NCBI RefSeq assembly: GCF_027587375.1
Contig: NZ_JAMXIC010000020.1
Location: forward strand, 39,285-103,284
Origin: Arthrobacter sp. B2a2-09
Lineage (GTDB): Bacteria; Actinomycetota; Actinomycetes; Actinomycetales; Micrococcaceae
Reading direction: 5' to 3'
Length of the DNA: 64,000 nucleotides
Position numbers and translations under genes: made by a program. Under the pieces are notes generated by a model. It was given only the letters and a program-made list of their open reading frames with translations, was not told where the DNA came from and made no database searches. Below are positions 8,836 through 16,781 of the stretch, piece after piece. Each line of letters opens with the position of its first letter. Position 1 is the stretch's first letter.

Positions 8836-9495
8836 GTGAACCTGTTTCTGACAATCCTGAGCGGCGTCGCGTGGACGACGGTTTACATTTGCGCGATCCG
8901 GATCGGGTTTCGCGACAAGACGTACGCGATCCCGGCAGCGGCGCTGGGTCTGAACTTCGCGTGGGAGGTCATCTACTCGGTGCATTCGCTCAGCACGGGA
9001 CTCTCCGTGCAGGGCGTCATCAACATTGCCTGGGCGTTGGCCGACGTCGTGATTGTGTACACCTTCCTTCGGTTTGGCCGGCGGGAACTCCCCGGGTTCG
9101 TCACGAGGCCGCTGTTCATCGGATGGGCGGTTCTGCTGGGCCTGGCATCCTTCGCAGTGCAGTGGCTGTTCATCGCCGAGTTCGATTGGGAACCCGCATC
9201 CCGCTACGCGGCTTTCCTGCAGAATCTCCTGATGTCCGGCCTGTTCATTGCCATGTTCGCGGCCCGGCGCGGCCTGCGAGGGCAATCCATGGTGATCGCC
9301 GTGGCGAAGTGGATCGGGACCCTCGCGCCCACCATCAGCTTCGGCATTCTCGAGAATTCACTGTTCATCCTGGGCATTGGCGTCCTGTGCAGCATCTTCG
9401 ACCTGACGTACATTGGGCTGCTGTTGTGGGCCAAAAGGAACCCGGGGGCCCTCTCCCGGGACCGGGACTCGGGGGGCCTCCCGGCGGTATCCTGA
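8836..9495 (+). CDS. integral membrane protein resembling transmembrane (Pyr4/PaxB-type) terpene cyclases
   Basis: A 219-residue, mostly hydrophobic protein with about seven membrane segments, GTG start at 8836 behind AAGGAGGAA. It carries LNFAWEVIYSV with Glu44 in the second helix and SIFDLTYIGLLLW with Asp189 in the last helix. An acidic residue in an N-x-A-W-E motif and a late-helix Asp are the hallmark pair of the small membrane terpene cyclases known from fungal meroterpenoid paths and a few bacteria. That assignment is motif-based and moderate in confidence. No prenyl synthase or prenyltransferase gene is adjacent. The next gene starts four bases after its stop, so the two are probably co-transcribed. 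Confidence 0.55.
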   Translation: MNLFLTILSGVAWTTVYICAIRIGFRDKTYAIPAAALGLNFAWEVIYSVHSLSTGLSVQGVINIAWALADVVIVYTFLRFGRRELPGFVTRPLFIGWAVLLGLASFAVQWLFIAEFDWEPASRYAAFLQNLLMSGLFIAMFAARRGLRGQSMVIAVAKWIGTLAPTISFGILENSLFILGIGVLCSIFDLTYIGLLLWAKRNPGALSRDRDSGGLPAVS

Positions 9496-9498
9496 ACC

Positions 9499-10746
9499 AT
9501 GTCCATGAATCCATTGCGCCATGCATTGTCGCGCATGGGCGGGCGCGATCCCCAGGAGCTGAATCGCACAGCCACGCCCCTGGAACTGTTCTTTGACTTG
9601 ACGTTCGTTATCGCCTTTGGGGTTGCCGGTAGCCAGTTCGCGCACGAGCTGGCCGAGGCCCGTTTCGGCTCCGGGTTGATGGGCTTCACCTTCGCGATGT
9701 TCGCCGTCATGTGGGCCTGGATCAATTTCTCGTGGTTTGCCAGCGCCTACGACACTGACGACTGGGTTTTCCGGGTTGTCACCATGGTGCAGATGGTGGG
9801 TGTACTCATCCTTGCCATGGGCATCGAACCGATGTTCCAATCGCTCGACGAGGGCCACCGGGTGGACAACTCCACCATGGTGCTGGGTTACATCATCATG
9901 CGCTTGGCGTTGGTGTTCCAGTGGCTGCGTGCGGCGAAGCAGGATCCCGAGCGCCGACGAGCTTGCCTCACCTACGCGAAGTTCCTGGTGGTGGCGCAGA
10001 TTGGCTGGGTGGTGGTGCTGATTGTCCACGCCGACATCCTGACGAATTTCCTCATGGCTGCCCCGCTCTTCCTGCTGGAAATGGCGACGCCGTACATCGC
10101 CGAGCGCAAAGCCAAGACGCCTTGGCACGCGCACCACATCGCGGAACGCTACGGGCTCCTGGCCATCATCGCCCTAGGCGAGTGCTTGATTGGAGCCATC
10201 GAAACCCTTAGGGCGATCGTGGCCCTGCACGGCTGGTCCGTTGATGCCGCTCTTGTGGGTCTCGGCGGTACCGGGCTGGCTTTTGGAATGTGGTGGATCT
10301 ACTTCATCCTCCCGGCAGGCCACGCCCTGCATCACCAACGGCATCAGGCATTCGCCTTCGGATACGGCCACATGTTCATCTTTGGGTCGATCGCCGCCAC
10401 GGGGGCAGGTCTGCATTTGGCCGCGTTCTTCATCGATCATGAGGCACAAATTAGTGCGACCGCCGTCGTGGCCAGCATCGCCGTCCCGGTGGCCCTGTTC
10501 GAGGCCTCCTTGACGTCCCTCTACAGCTACATGCTCGGCCTCGATCGGTCGATTATTGTGATGTCCGCGGCCGTGGCGGTGTTCCTCGCTGGCACCGTGG
10601 GGCTCGCAGCGCTCGGCGTCTCCGTTCCCCTCTGCATGATGGTGATTGTGGCGACGTTGGCTATCTCGATCGTGATCGATGAAAAGCGCGGGGCCGCGCG
10701 CCGGCAAGCAGCGCTGGAAAGGCTGAGGGCACACCCGGCCACCTAG
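9499..10746 (+). CDS. low temperature requirement protein A (LtrA) family membrane protein
   Basis: A 415-residue multi-pass membrane protein. The N-terminal block TPLELFFDLTFVIAFG is typical of the LtrA family, followed by about ten hydrophobic helices including HIAERYGLLAIIALGE. Its molecular role is not established; the family name comes from a Listeria cold-growth phenotype. Its stop codon lies inside the first copy of a 77-base sequence repeated about 590 bases downstream. The start is only four bases from the preceding gene, suggesting one transcript. Confidence 0.85.
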   Translation: MSMNPLRHALSRMGGRDPQELNRTATPLELFFDLTFVIAFGVAGSQFAHELAEARFGSGLMGFTFAMFAVMWAWINFSWFASAYDTDDWVFRVVTMVQMVGVLILAMGIEPMFQSLDEGHRVDNSTMVLGYIIMRLALVFQWLRAAKQDPERRRACLTYAKFLVVAQIGWVVVLIVHADILTNFLMAAPLFLLEMATPYIAERKAKTPWHAHHIAERYGLLAIIALGECLIGAIETLRAIVALHGWSVDAALVGLGGTGLAFGMWWIYFILPAGHALHHQRHQAFAFGYGHMFIFGSIAATGAGLHLAAFFIDHEAQISATAVVASIAVPVALFEASLTSLYSYMLGLDRSIIVMSAAVAVFLAGTVGLAALGVSVPLCMMVIVATLAISIVIDEKRGAARRQAALERLRAHPAT

Positions 10747-10811
10747 GCGGGTTCGCGGGTCTGGGCACGGGACCGCAGTACCGGAACGCAGCGGACGGCC
10801 CACACCCACGA
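10735..10811 (+). repeat. 77-base direct repeat, copy 1 (includes ltrA stop)
   Basis: Begins CCGGCCACCTAGGCGG and ends CACCCACGA. It matches 11327-11403 over 77 bases with only a few differences and no gaps. It includes the last codons of the ltrA gene, so the downstream copy probably arose by duplication from here. Confidence 0.8.
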
Positions 10812-10908
10812 AGTCGCCGCGCGAGGTCGGTACAGTTCGCACCGCCACAATGCCGAAGTCGTTAGCAGCACGGTCAACGGCCGTGACCCAGACCGGGGAT
10901 TGGCGAGG

Positions 10909-11115
10909 TTATCGGTCGCCGGGGCCGAAACTCATGTGTCCGGGTCCCCTGTTGTAGCGGTATCCGATCTCATAGCGGGAGTAAATGACACCCCTGGCGT
11001 ACTCAAGTTTGATTTTCCCGGCGAACTCTTCCGCCTCGTCTTGAGATGCGAAGACGCCAAGCACGGCATTGAAGGATTCCTCTTCATCATGTTGGACTAT
11101 CCACACCGCAGCCAT
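10909..11115 (-). CDS. small hypothetical protein
   Basis: A 68-residue frame beginning MAAVWIVQHDEEESFNAVLG and containing ASQDEAEEFAGKI, an organisation seen in small uncharacterised proteins in which a short beta strand is followed by an E/A-rich helix. No membrane segment or known motif. It sits alone between the two copies of the 77-base repeat. The ribosome-binding site is weak, so the start is uncertain. I do not assign a function. Confidence 0.5.
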   Translation of the reverse strand: MAAVWIVQHDEEESFNAVLGVFASQDEAEEFAGKIKLEYARGVIYSRYEIGYRYNRGPGHMSFGPGDR

Positions 11116-11326
11116 GCTGACAGGGTACCCAAAACTTGAGCGCCTTGGCCTTCCTAGTAAGACTCGACGGTCTTCCGCGGACCATCTTTCGCACAGCAAA
11201 TAGCAAGGCCATCAAAGGCAACTGAAAACCCAGGTGTGGGACTAACTAAGCCGTAAGCCCCAGGAGCTAAATAGCCACACGTCAACAGGCAGCCGCCTGG
11301 CGTCTGGGGCCCAGCACCGGACGGTG

Positions 11327-11403
11327 CCGGCCACCTAGGCGGATTCGTGGGTCTGGGCACGGGACCGCAGTACCGGAACGCAGCGGACGGACCGCACCCA
11401 CGA
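11327..11403 (+). repeat. 77-base direct repeat, copy 2
   Basis: Second copy of the 10735-10811 sequence. It retains the CCACCTAGG of the ltrA 3' end although no gene ends here. It lies in the 464-base region before hipB (11116-11579), which otherwise holds only the two short repeats described separately. Confidence 0.8.
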
Positions 11404-11437
11404 TTTCGCGACGAGCGACCGGGGCCAACCACGCCAG

Positions 11438-11526
11438 ACCGGCACGAACGTACCGATTCGTGGCCACCAACCCTTGATTCGCCTCCCAGGGTGGCGGAAA
11501 ATGGTGAAACCGGCACGAACGTACCG
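11438..11526. promoter_or_regulatory. paired 18-base repeats upstream of hipB, candidate HipB operators
   Basis: ACCGGCACGAACGTACCG occurs at 11438-11455 and again at 11509-11526. Its centre is nearly palindromic: GGCACG, AA, CGTACC. HipB proteins repress their own operon through palindromes upstream of hipB, so these are good operator candidates; the second copy ends 53 bases before the hipB start. Confidence 0.5.
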
Positions 11527-11579
11527 GACGTGCACAACTGCGCACGCGGGGCGCGGCAACCACGCAAGGAAGGGTGGAC

Positions 11580-11819
11580 ATGTCCCCTAAGGAATTCGCC
11601 CAGTCCCTCGGCGCCAAGGTCCGTGCCCGCCGCGCCTCCCTCAGCCTGAGCCAGTCCGACCTCGCAGACCTCGCAGGAGTCTCGGAACGATTCGTCCGCT
11701 TCGTGGAGCAGGGGAAGACCACTGTCCAATTGGAACCACTCCTCGCGGTCCTCGGCACGCTGGGCCTTGAACTCATGGTGCAACCCGCGAGCAGCCAGAC
11801 TGCAAACAACCGGTCATGA
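11580..11819 (+). CDS. hipB: HipB-like XRE family antitoxin
   Basis: A 79-residue helix-turn-helix protein: LSQSDLADLAGVSERFVRFVEQG is a textbook XRE recognition unit. It should bind the adjacent HipA kinase and repress the operon. The ATG at 11580 follows AAGGAAGGG. Its stop overlaps the hipA start in ATGA, indicating tight coupling, as expected for a toxin-antitoxin pair. Confidence 0.85.
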   Translation: MSPKEFAQSLGAKVRARRASLSLSQSDLADLAGVSERFVRFVEQGKTTVQLEPLLAVLGTLGLELMVQPASSQTANNRS

Positions 11820-13045
11820 CATTCCACCGGATCGCCGACGTATACAAGCAGGGCATCCTGGCTGCGCGCATCGAGCGGCATGAAGGCGGCACCAAGTTCA
11901 GCTACCTGCCGCGGTACCTCGACTCAGGCGGTCCGGCCGTCGCCACTACGCTCCCGCTGACAAACGAAGCCGTGTTCACCCCAAGCGGCGCCGTCCCGCC
12001 CTACTTCACCGGACTCCTCCCGGAAGGCCGCCGCCTGAATTCCCTGCGCCGGGCGGTCAAGGCAAGCGCCGACGACGAGCTCGCGCTCCTCATGGGCGCT
12101 GGCGGGGACGCCGTGGGCGATGTCCAGACGGTCCCCCACGGTGAGCCACCCACGGAGGGAGGCTCCGCCGTCGTGCTCGATTCGAAGCTGCCGCTCGACT
12201 TCGATGCCCTGCTCGGCGATTCTGGCCTCATCGATCCCGTGGCGCTGGCGGGTGTGCAGGACAAGTTGTCGGCCGGGATGATTTCGCTCCCGGTGGCGCA
12301 AGCAGGCAAGCGCTTCATCCTCAAACTCAATGCTCCTGAGTTCCCGTTCGTGGTGGAAAACGAGTTCCTGATGTTCCGTTATGCGCGCAAGCTGCGGATC
12401 CCCGTGAGTAGCGTGCAGTTGGTGCACGACGTCGGCGGGCGGGCCGGGCTGCTCGTCGAGCGTTTCGATCGCCTCACCGGGGCCGACGGCGCTGCGGTGC
12501 GCCTCGCCGTCGAGGACGGGGCCCAAGTGCTGGGACTCTATCCGGCCGACAAGTACAGCGTGCCGTTCGGCGAAGTGTGCGCCGCTTTGGCGGCACACTG
12601 TTCCGCGCCCCTGCCGGCCTTGCGGAACCTGGCCATTCAGTTGGCTTTCGCTTGGCTCAGCGGCAACGGCGACCTTCATGCCAAGAACGTGTCCATAGTC
12701 CAGTCACAGTCAGGGGTTCAGTCACAGTCAGGGGTTCAGTCACCGCAGGGCGAGTACACCATCGCCCCGGTCTACGACATCCCCTCCACAGTGGTCTATG
12801 GGGACAAGACGCTCGCGCTGGGCATCGGCGGCAAGAAGAGCGGGATCTCCCGGAAGCACTTCCTTGCCTGGGCCGGGAAGCTTGGGCTCACAGAGCGCGC
12901 GGCGGAGGGAGTCTTGGGACTCGCGCTCAGGGCCTCGGGCCCGCTTATCGCGGAGCTCGACGCCGGCGCCTCACCTTTCGGACCGGCGCAGACAAGGGAC
13001 TGGGTCAAGGAGCTCCGGCATCGGCGAAGGTTGATGGACGGGTAG
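11816..13045 (+). CDS. hipA: HipA family serine/threonine kinase toxin
   Basis: A 409-residue HipA-like kinase. In known family members the kinase phosphorylates an aminoacyl-tRNA synthetase and induces dormancy. Visible elements are the glycine-rich loop region GVQDKLSAG, the ATP-binding lysine in FILKLNAP, LLVERFDR, and the catalytic loop SGNGDLHAKN with Asp286, then YDIPST. All key residues appear intact, so the toxin is probably active. Immediately after the catalytic loop there is a short tandem repeat (QSQSGVQ units, about residues 300-313) produced by a 21-base DNA duplication. Such a repeat could expand or contract without a frameshift. Confidence 0.9.
   Translation: MTFHRIADVYKQGILAARIERHEGGTKFSYLPRYLDSGGPAVATTLPLTNEAVFTPSGAVPPYFTGLLPEGRRLNSLRRAVKASADDELALLMGAGGDAVGDVQTVPHGEPPTEGGSAVVLDSKLPLDFDALLGDSGLIDPVALAGVQDKLSAGMISLPVAQAGKRFILKLNAPEFPFVVENEFLMFRYARKLRIPVSSVQLVHDVGGRAGLLVERFDRLTGADGAAVRLAVEDGAQVLGLYPADKYSVPFGEVCAALAAHCSAPLPALRNLAIQLAFAWLSGNGDLHAKNVSIVQSQSGVQSQSGVQSPQGEYTIAPVYDIPSTVVYGDKTLALGIGGKKSGISRKHFLAWAGKLGLTERAAEGVLGLALRASGPLIAELDAGASPFGPAQTRDWVKELRHRRRLMDG
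12710..12752 (+). repeat. 21-base tandem repeat inside hipA
   Basis: The unit CAGTCACAGTCAGGGGTT appears twice in tandem (with a partial third, CAGTCACC), encoding repeated QSQSGV. The unit is a multiple of three, so copy changes keep the hipA frame. Confidence 0.75.
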
Positions 13046-13165
13046 CTCATTATTGTTCAGCCGTTAACAGGGACCCGATCCGGGCATAAGGTGAGGGCAC
13101 CACACGATACCCGGGTGGGGCGCAGAATCAGCATTTCCATCGGCAGACAAACAAGGGAGACTCTC

Positions 13166-13312
13166 ATGTTGCTTTGGATAGCCATCATTATCGCTGTTCT
13201 CTGGCTTCTCGGCTTGATCGGCAACATCGGTGGCGGGTTCATTCACCTGCTTTTGGTTGTTGCTGTGATCGTCCTGATCTTCCACTTCCTTCGTGGAAGA
13301 TCCCGTACGTAA
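13166..13312 (+). CDS. small Lmo0937-like membrane protein
   Basis: A 48-residue protein, MLLWIAIIIAVLWLLGLIGN followed by a Gly-rich turn, a second hydrophobic helix and a basic tail FLRGRSRT. This two-helix layout matches the Lmo0937/DUF5670 family of stress-associated small membrane proteins. The ATG at 13166 follows AAGGGAGA. The function of the family is unknown. Confidence 0.75.
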   Translation: MLLWIAIIIAVLWLLGLIGNIGGGFIHLLLVVAVIVLIFHFLRGRSRT

Positions 13313-13398
13313 ACACGATCCTAGGTTGACGGGCATGGCGACGCTAGGCTCGCTCTCAGAGGCGAGATGGGCTCGCCCCGAGCCAAGGGATTGAACGT

Positions 13399-13941
13399 AT
13401 GGCACAGCAGGCCGGACACCAATCGACATCCACCACGGGCACTCTTCCGCATTCACGCTCCTACCTGAGACCAACGCGGTTGCTCTCTCAAAGCGAGCGG
13501 TCAAAGCTCCACCCATCGGTCCTGGCAGAGGCCGAGCGCCGGGCCGCAAGCATTCAGCTTCGAGTCGCGGATGCAATCACGGCCTTCGCCGGATCGATGA
13601 ACTTCGTCTACCTGCACATATTGCTTTTCGCCGTCTGGATGCTCGTGTTCGAGCAGAGTCCGTGGCCGACGTTGACGCTGATCGTCTCGCTCGAAGCGAT
13701 CTTCCTTTCGACCTTCGTCATGATCGGGCAGAACCGTCAAGCGGCCTTCCAGCAGGTGAAGGCAGATCATGACTACAACGCCCAAGAGCATCTGCTCGAG
13801 GAGAACACCGACCTGACGCGTGCGATTCACGAGCTCACCGCCCAGATCCACCAGCGGGTCCTCGCGGAAGTCACCGCATCCACAAGCCGGGAGGCGGCGG
13901 CCGCTGCCAACCCGAGGAGGGATGAACCGACGACGCCGTAG
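13399..13941 (+). CDS. DUF1003 family membrane protein
   Basis: A 180-residue protein. The central block RVADAITAFAGSMNFVYLHILLFAVWML, followed by a second hydrophobic segment and EAIFLSTFVMIGQNRQ, is the DUF1003 signature: two membrane helices and a cytoplasmic tail with a coiled-coil-like C-terminus (DHDYNAQEHLLEENTDL). The family has no established function. Confidence 0.85.
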   Translation: MAQQAGHQSTSTTGTLPHSRSYLRPTRLLSQSERSKLHPSVLAEAERRAASIQLRVADAITAFAGSMNFVYLHILLFAVWMLVFEQSPWPTLTLIVSLEAIFLSTFVMIGQNRQAAFQQVKADHDYNAQEHLLEENTDLTRAIHELTAQIHQRVLAEVTASTSREAAAAANPRRDEPTTP

Positions 13942-13972
13942 CCAGGGCAGACCTGCCAGACGAGTCGAACTG

Positions 13973-14506
13973 CTAGTCCGCCAACCGGTCCATCTCGGAC
14001 AGCAGATCCGGGTTGATGCGCTGCAGGACCAGATGGGTTTCGCCCCGAGGCACCGCCTTGTAGAGCACTTCCCGGGCGTCAGCGTAGCGCGTGGTGGGTG
14101 CCTTGTCGGGCCATTTCTCGGCGAGCGCCCGCACCCGCTCCGGCACGGAGTTGTGGGCGTTGCAGGCGATCTTGACCAAGGTGGCGTCGTGGTCCTGCGC
14201 GATATGCAGAATAAAGACCTCATCGCCATCCGGGTCGTCGCTGAAGCGGCGCGTTACGCGTTCGATGATGCCCACGGCACGCTCGGAAACACCCATATCG
14301 AGCAGCGCCTGCTTGGTAATAGGGGTGTCCTTGGCGATGTCGTGCAGGTAGCCCGCGATCCGGATGTCGTCGTCGAAATCGGCGAGCGCATCCCCTACCG
14401 CCAGCACGTGCTCGCGATACGGCCGCTTCAGCTTGTCCTTCTGGCGGTTGTGCGCCACTTCGGCAAGGACCATGGCTGTTTCAACGGTGAATCTCGGTTC
14501 GGTCAT
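13973..14506 (-). CDS. HD domain hydrolase
   Basis: A 177-residue HD-superfamily phosphohydrolase. The metal-binding residues are visible as a His in the N-terminal helix (REHVLAVGDAL) and the HD pair in YLHDIAKDT, followed by HIAQDHDATLVKIACNAHN. The arrangement resembles (p)ppGpp hydrolase-type HD domains without a synthetase or TGS domain, so a small alarmone or nucleotide hydrolase role is possible but not shown. It lies 9 bases downstream of the serine hydrolase gene on the same strand, so it is likely co-transcribed. Confidence 0.8.
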   Translation of the reverse strand: MTEPRFTVETAMVLAEVAHNRQKDKLKRPYREHVLAVGDALADFDDDIRIAGYLHDIAKDTPITKQALLDMGVSERAVGIIERVTRRFSDDPDGDEVFILHIAQDHDATLVKIACNAHNSVPERVRALAEKWPDKAPTTRYADAREVLYKAVPRGETHLVLQRINPDLLSEMDRLAD

Positions 14507-14515
14507 GGCTTCATC

Positions 14516-15643
14516 CTACTGAGCCAGTTCGGTGACTGCCTTCCGCACGGCGGCGCTCAGCTCAAGGTTGCGGCATCCAGCTCCGCCCGGCTCGGCCTGT
14601 TGCGGCACGTACCCGAAAGCGAGTTCATACACAGGGTCAGCGAACCCCAAAGATGCGCTGGCGCCGTCGTGCCCGAACGCGCGGTAGCTGCCGTAAGGCG
14701 AGCGTGCATGCGATTTCATGAACACGGTCCCAAAGCAGCTGGTCTCGCCGAACACGCGGTCGATGCCGAAGACCTGCTCGGCCGTGACCGTCTGGATGGT
14801 CTCTTCGCTGAGGAGGGGCGCGACGGCGGGACGGTCGCCGTCGGGGGCAAGCCCGGTGAGTGCCGCAGCGTAGACGCGGGCCATGCCTTCGGCGCTGGCG
14901 ACTCCCGCGGCGGAACTCAGGCCGGCGGCGCGGACCTCGCGGATGTTGGGCAGGTCAAGGATGTCCCCCACTGCCGAGTTTGCCGAAAGGCCGAAATGGC
15001 TGGCGGGATCGGTCCACGGCTGGGAAGGGTCCGCGGCCCAACGGAGGGTGGCATAGCGGGATTCCTCGGACTCAGGCAGTCCCAGGAAGAAGTGGGCGCC
15101 CGTGACCGAGCGGATGCGCTGTTCGTAGATTTCCTGGAGTGTGGACCCGGTGATCCGTCGGCAAAGCTCCTCCATGAAGACGCCGATGGTCAGGGCGTGG
15201 TAACCGAAGGCGGTCCCGGGCTTCCAGAGCGGCCGCATCTGCGCGAGTTTGGCGGCGGCTAACTCGGAGTTGTTGTATTCCGCCAGGGTAAGTCCCCCTT
15301 CGACTCCCAGAAGCCCGGCCTGGTGGGAGAGCAACTGGGCCACGGTAATCGTGGCCTTTCCTTCGGCGCCGAATTCCGGCCAGTACTTGACCACTTCGGC
15401 GTCGAGGTCCAGGAAGCCGTCCTGGACCAGCAGTGCGATGACCAGCCCGGATACTCCCTTGGAGCAGGAGAAAACACCGGTTACGGAATCCGGGCGGCGG
15501 TGCGGCCCGCCGCTGATGTCCAGTACCTTGACGCCGCGGTGGTAGGCCGCGAGTTGGGCTGAATATTCCGGGTCCTCGCTGAGGAAACGGCCAAAGAGTT
15601 CGGCGACTGGTTCGAATCCAAGGGCAATCGTCTGTGCATCCAC
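14516..15643 (-). CDS. serine hydrolase of the beta-lactamase/EstB family
   Basis: A 375-residue class C beta-lactamase-like esterase. The S-x-x-K nucleophile motif is S59-C-S-K62 in VFSCSKGVSG, and the second motif region reads FGYHALTIGVFMEEL, where esterases have Tyr in place of YxN. A C-terminal GHDGASASLGFADP block is present. No signal peptide, so probably a cytoplasmic esterase and not a resistance enzyme. The start is a GTG at 15643. Confidence 0.85.
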   Translation of the reverse strand: MDAQTIALGFEPVAELFGRFLSEDPEYSAQLAAYHRGVKVLDISGGPHRRPDSVTGVFSCSKGVSGLVIALLVQDGFLDLDAEVVKYWPEFGAEGKATITVAQLLSHQAGLLGVEGGLTLAEYNNSELAAAKLAQMRPLWKPGTAFGYHALTIGVFMEELCRRITGSTLQEIYEQRIRSVTGAHFFLGLPESEESRYATLRWAADPSQPWTDPASHFGLSANSAVGDILDLPNIREVRAAGLSSAAGVASAEGMARVYAAALTGLAPDGDRPAVAPLLSEETIQTVTAEQVFGIDRVFGETSCFGTVFMKSHARSPYGSYRAFGHDGASASLGFADPVYELAFGYVPQQAEPGGAGCRNLELSAAVRKAVTELAQ

Positions 15644-15660
15644 CCGGACAGCCTAATCCC

Positions 15661-15770
15661 TTCCGCCCCCTAACCTCGCTACGCTCGGCCAGGGAACCCG
15701 GCAGAATGGGCCCACTTTCCGCCCCCTAACCTCGCTACGCTCGGCCAGGGAACCCGGCAGAATGGGCCCA
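15661..15770. repeat. tandem 54-base GC-rich repeat (two copies, 56-base offset)
   Basis: Copies at 15661-15714 and 15717-15770 are identical over 54 bases, beginning TTCCGCCCCCTAACCTCG and ending GCAGAATGGGCCCA. A diverged inverted copy lies at 42303-42342. The second copy overlaps the end of the neighbouring oxidoreductase gene. Confidence 0.9.
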
Positions 15771-16781
15771 GCCGCCGGTGTCCATGGTCACCACGATCTT
15801 GCCCTTGGCGCGTCCCTGCTCCAGCGCAGCGAAAGCGTCGCCGATCTTTTCGAGCGGATAGCTGCGGTCCACCACGGGTTGCAGTTTCCCTTCGGAAACC
15901 AGGCGCGACAGGAATTTCAGGTCCTCTCCGCTGGGGTGCATGAAAAGGTAGCGGTACCGGACCTTGGCTTCACGGGCGCGGCTCCGGATTCCGAGGCTGA
16001 TTGCCCAGAACAGCGCGGTCATCCAGACCGGGGCGGCGAGGTCCTTTAGAGCCGTCTGCGGTTCGGGCATCCCCGCGATGCTGACCACTTTCGAGCCCGG
16101 CTTGAGGATCTTGAACGTTTGATTCAGCGTCTCCCCGCCGACGAGATCCAGCGCGGCGTCGAAGCCACTGAGTACTTCGGCCAGGTTTTCCTTCGTGTAG
16201 TCGACGACGGCGTCCGCCCCGAGCCGCCGCACCAACTCTTCTCCGCGCAGAGACGCAGTGGTGGTCACCTCGGCGCCAAAGTATTTGGCCAGCTGGATGG
16301 CGAGGGTTCCTACTCCGCCCGCGCCTCCGGAGATGAACAGCTTGGTCCCAGGCTTGACCTTGAGCTCGTCGCGCAGTGCCTGCAACGCGGTGAGGCCCGC
16401 CAAGGGAAGGCTCGCGGCCTCGGTGTAGTTGACCGACCTTGGCATGAGCGCCACGAGATCCTCGTGGACGGCGGCGTGCTCGGCAAAGGCGCCCAGCCGG
16501 GTCTTGTCCACACGGGCAAACACCCGGTCTCCCGTGGCAAAGCGGGTGACACCCGGGCCTACGGCTTCCACTATCCCGGCCAGTTCGCTTCCGGCCACCA
16601 AGGGTAGTCTTGGCCTGGTGATCACCCGGACTGCACCTTCACGCTGCTTGTAGTCCACAGGATTGAGCCCCGCGGCAAATACCTTGACCAGGACCTCGCC
16701 CGGGCCGGCAATCGGCCTGGGGACGTCCTGCAGCTCCATTGCGTCGGCGCCGCCGTAGCGGGTCAGCACATAGGCGAGCAC
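15735..16781 (-). CDS. NADP-dependent quinone-oxidoreductase-like protein (MDR superfamily)
   Basis: A 348-residue zinc-free medium-chain reductase: GroES-like N-terminal domain, LAGLTALQAL, the nucleotide-binding loop FISGGAGGVGTLAIQLA and VVDYTKE. It would reduce quinones or enones with NADPH. The GTG start directly follows the gluQRS stop codon. The last residues (HSAGFPGRA) are encoded by the 54-base repeat, so the natural C-terminus has been replaced or extended after TMDTGG. Confidence 0.88.
   Translation of the reverse strand: MLAYVLTRYGGADAMELQDVPRPIAGPGEVLVKVFAAGLNPVDYKQREGAVRVITRPRLPLVAGSELAGIVEAVGPGVTRFATGDRVFARVDKTRLGAFAEHAAVHEDLVALMPRSVNYTEAASLPLAGLTALQALRDELKVKPGTKLFISGGAGGVGTLAIQLAKYFGAEVTTTASLRGEELVRRLGADAVVDYTKENLAEVLSGFDAALDLVGGETLNQTFKILKPGSKVVSIAGMPEPQTALKDLAAPVWMTALFWAISLGIRSRAREAKVRYRYLFMHPSGEDLKFLSRLVSEGKLQPVVDRSYPLEKIGDAFAALEQGRAKGKIVVTMDTGGWAHSAGFPGRA

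Noticed and set aside
14516..15643. Antibiotic-resistance beta-lactamase
   Set aside because: It has the S-x-x-K fold but no signal peptide and an esterase-type second motif, so an esterase is more likely.
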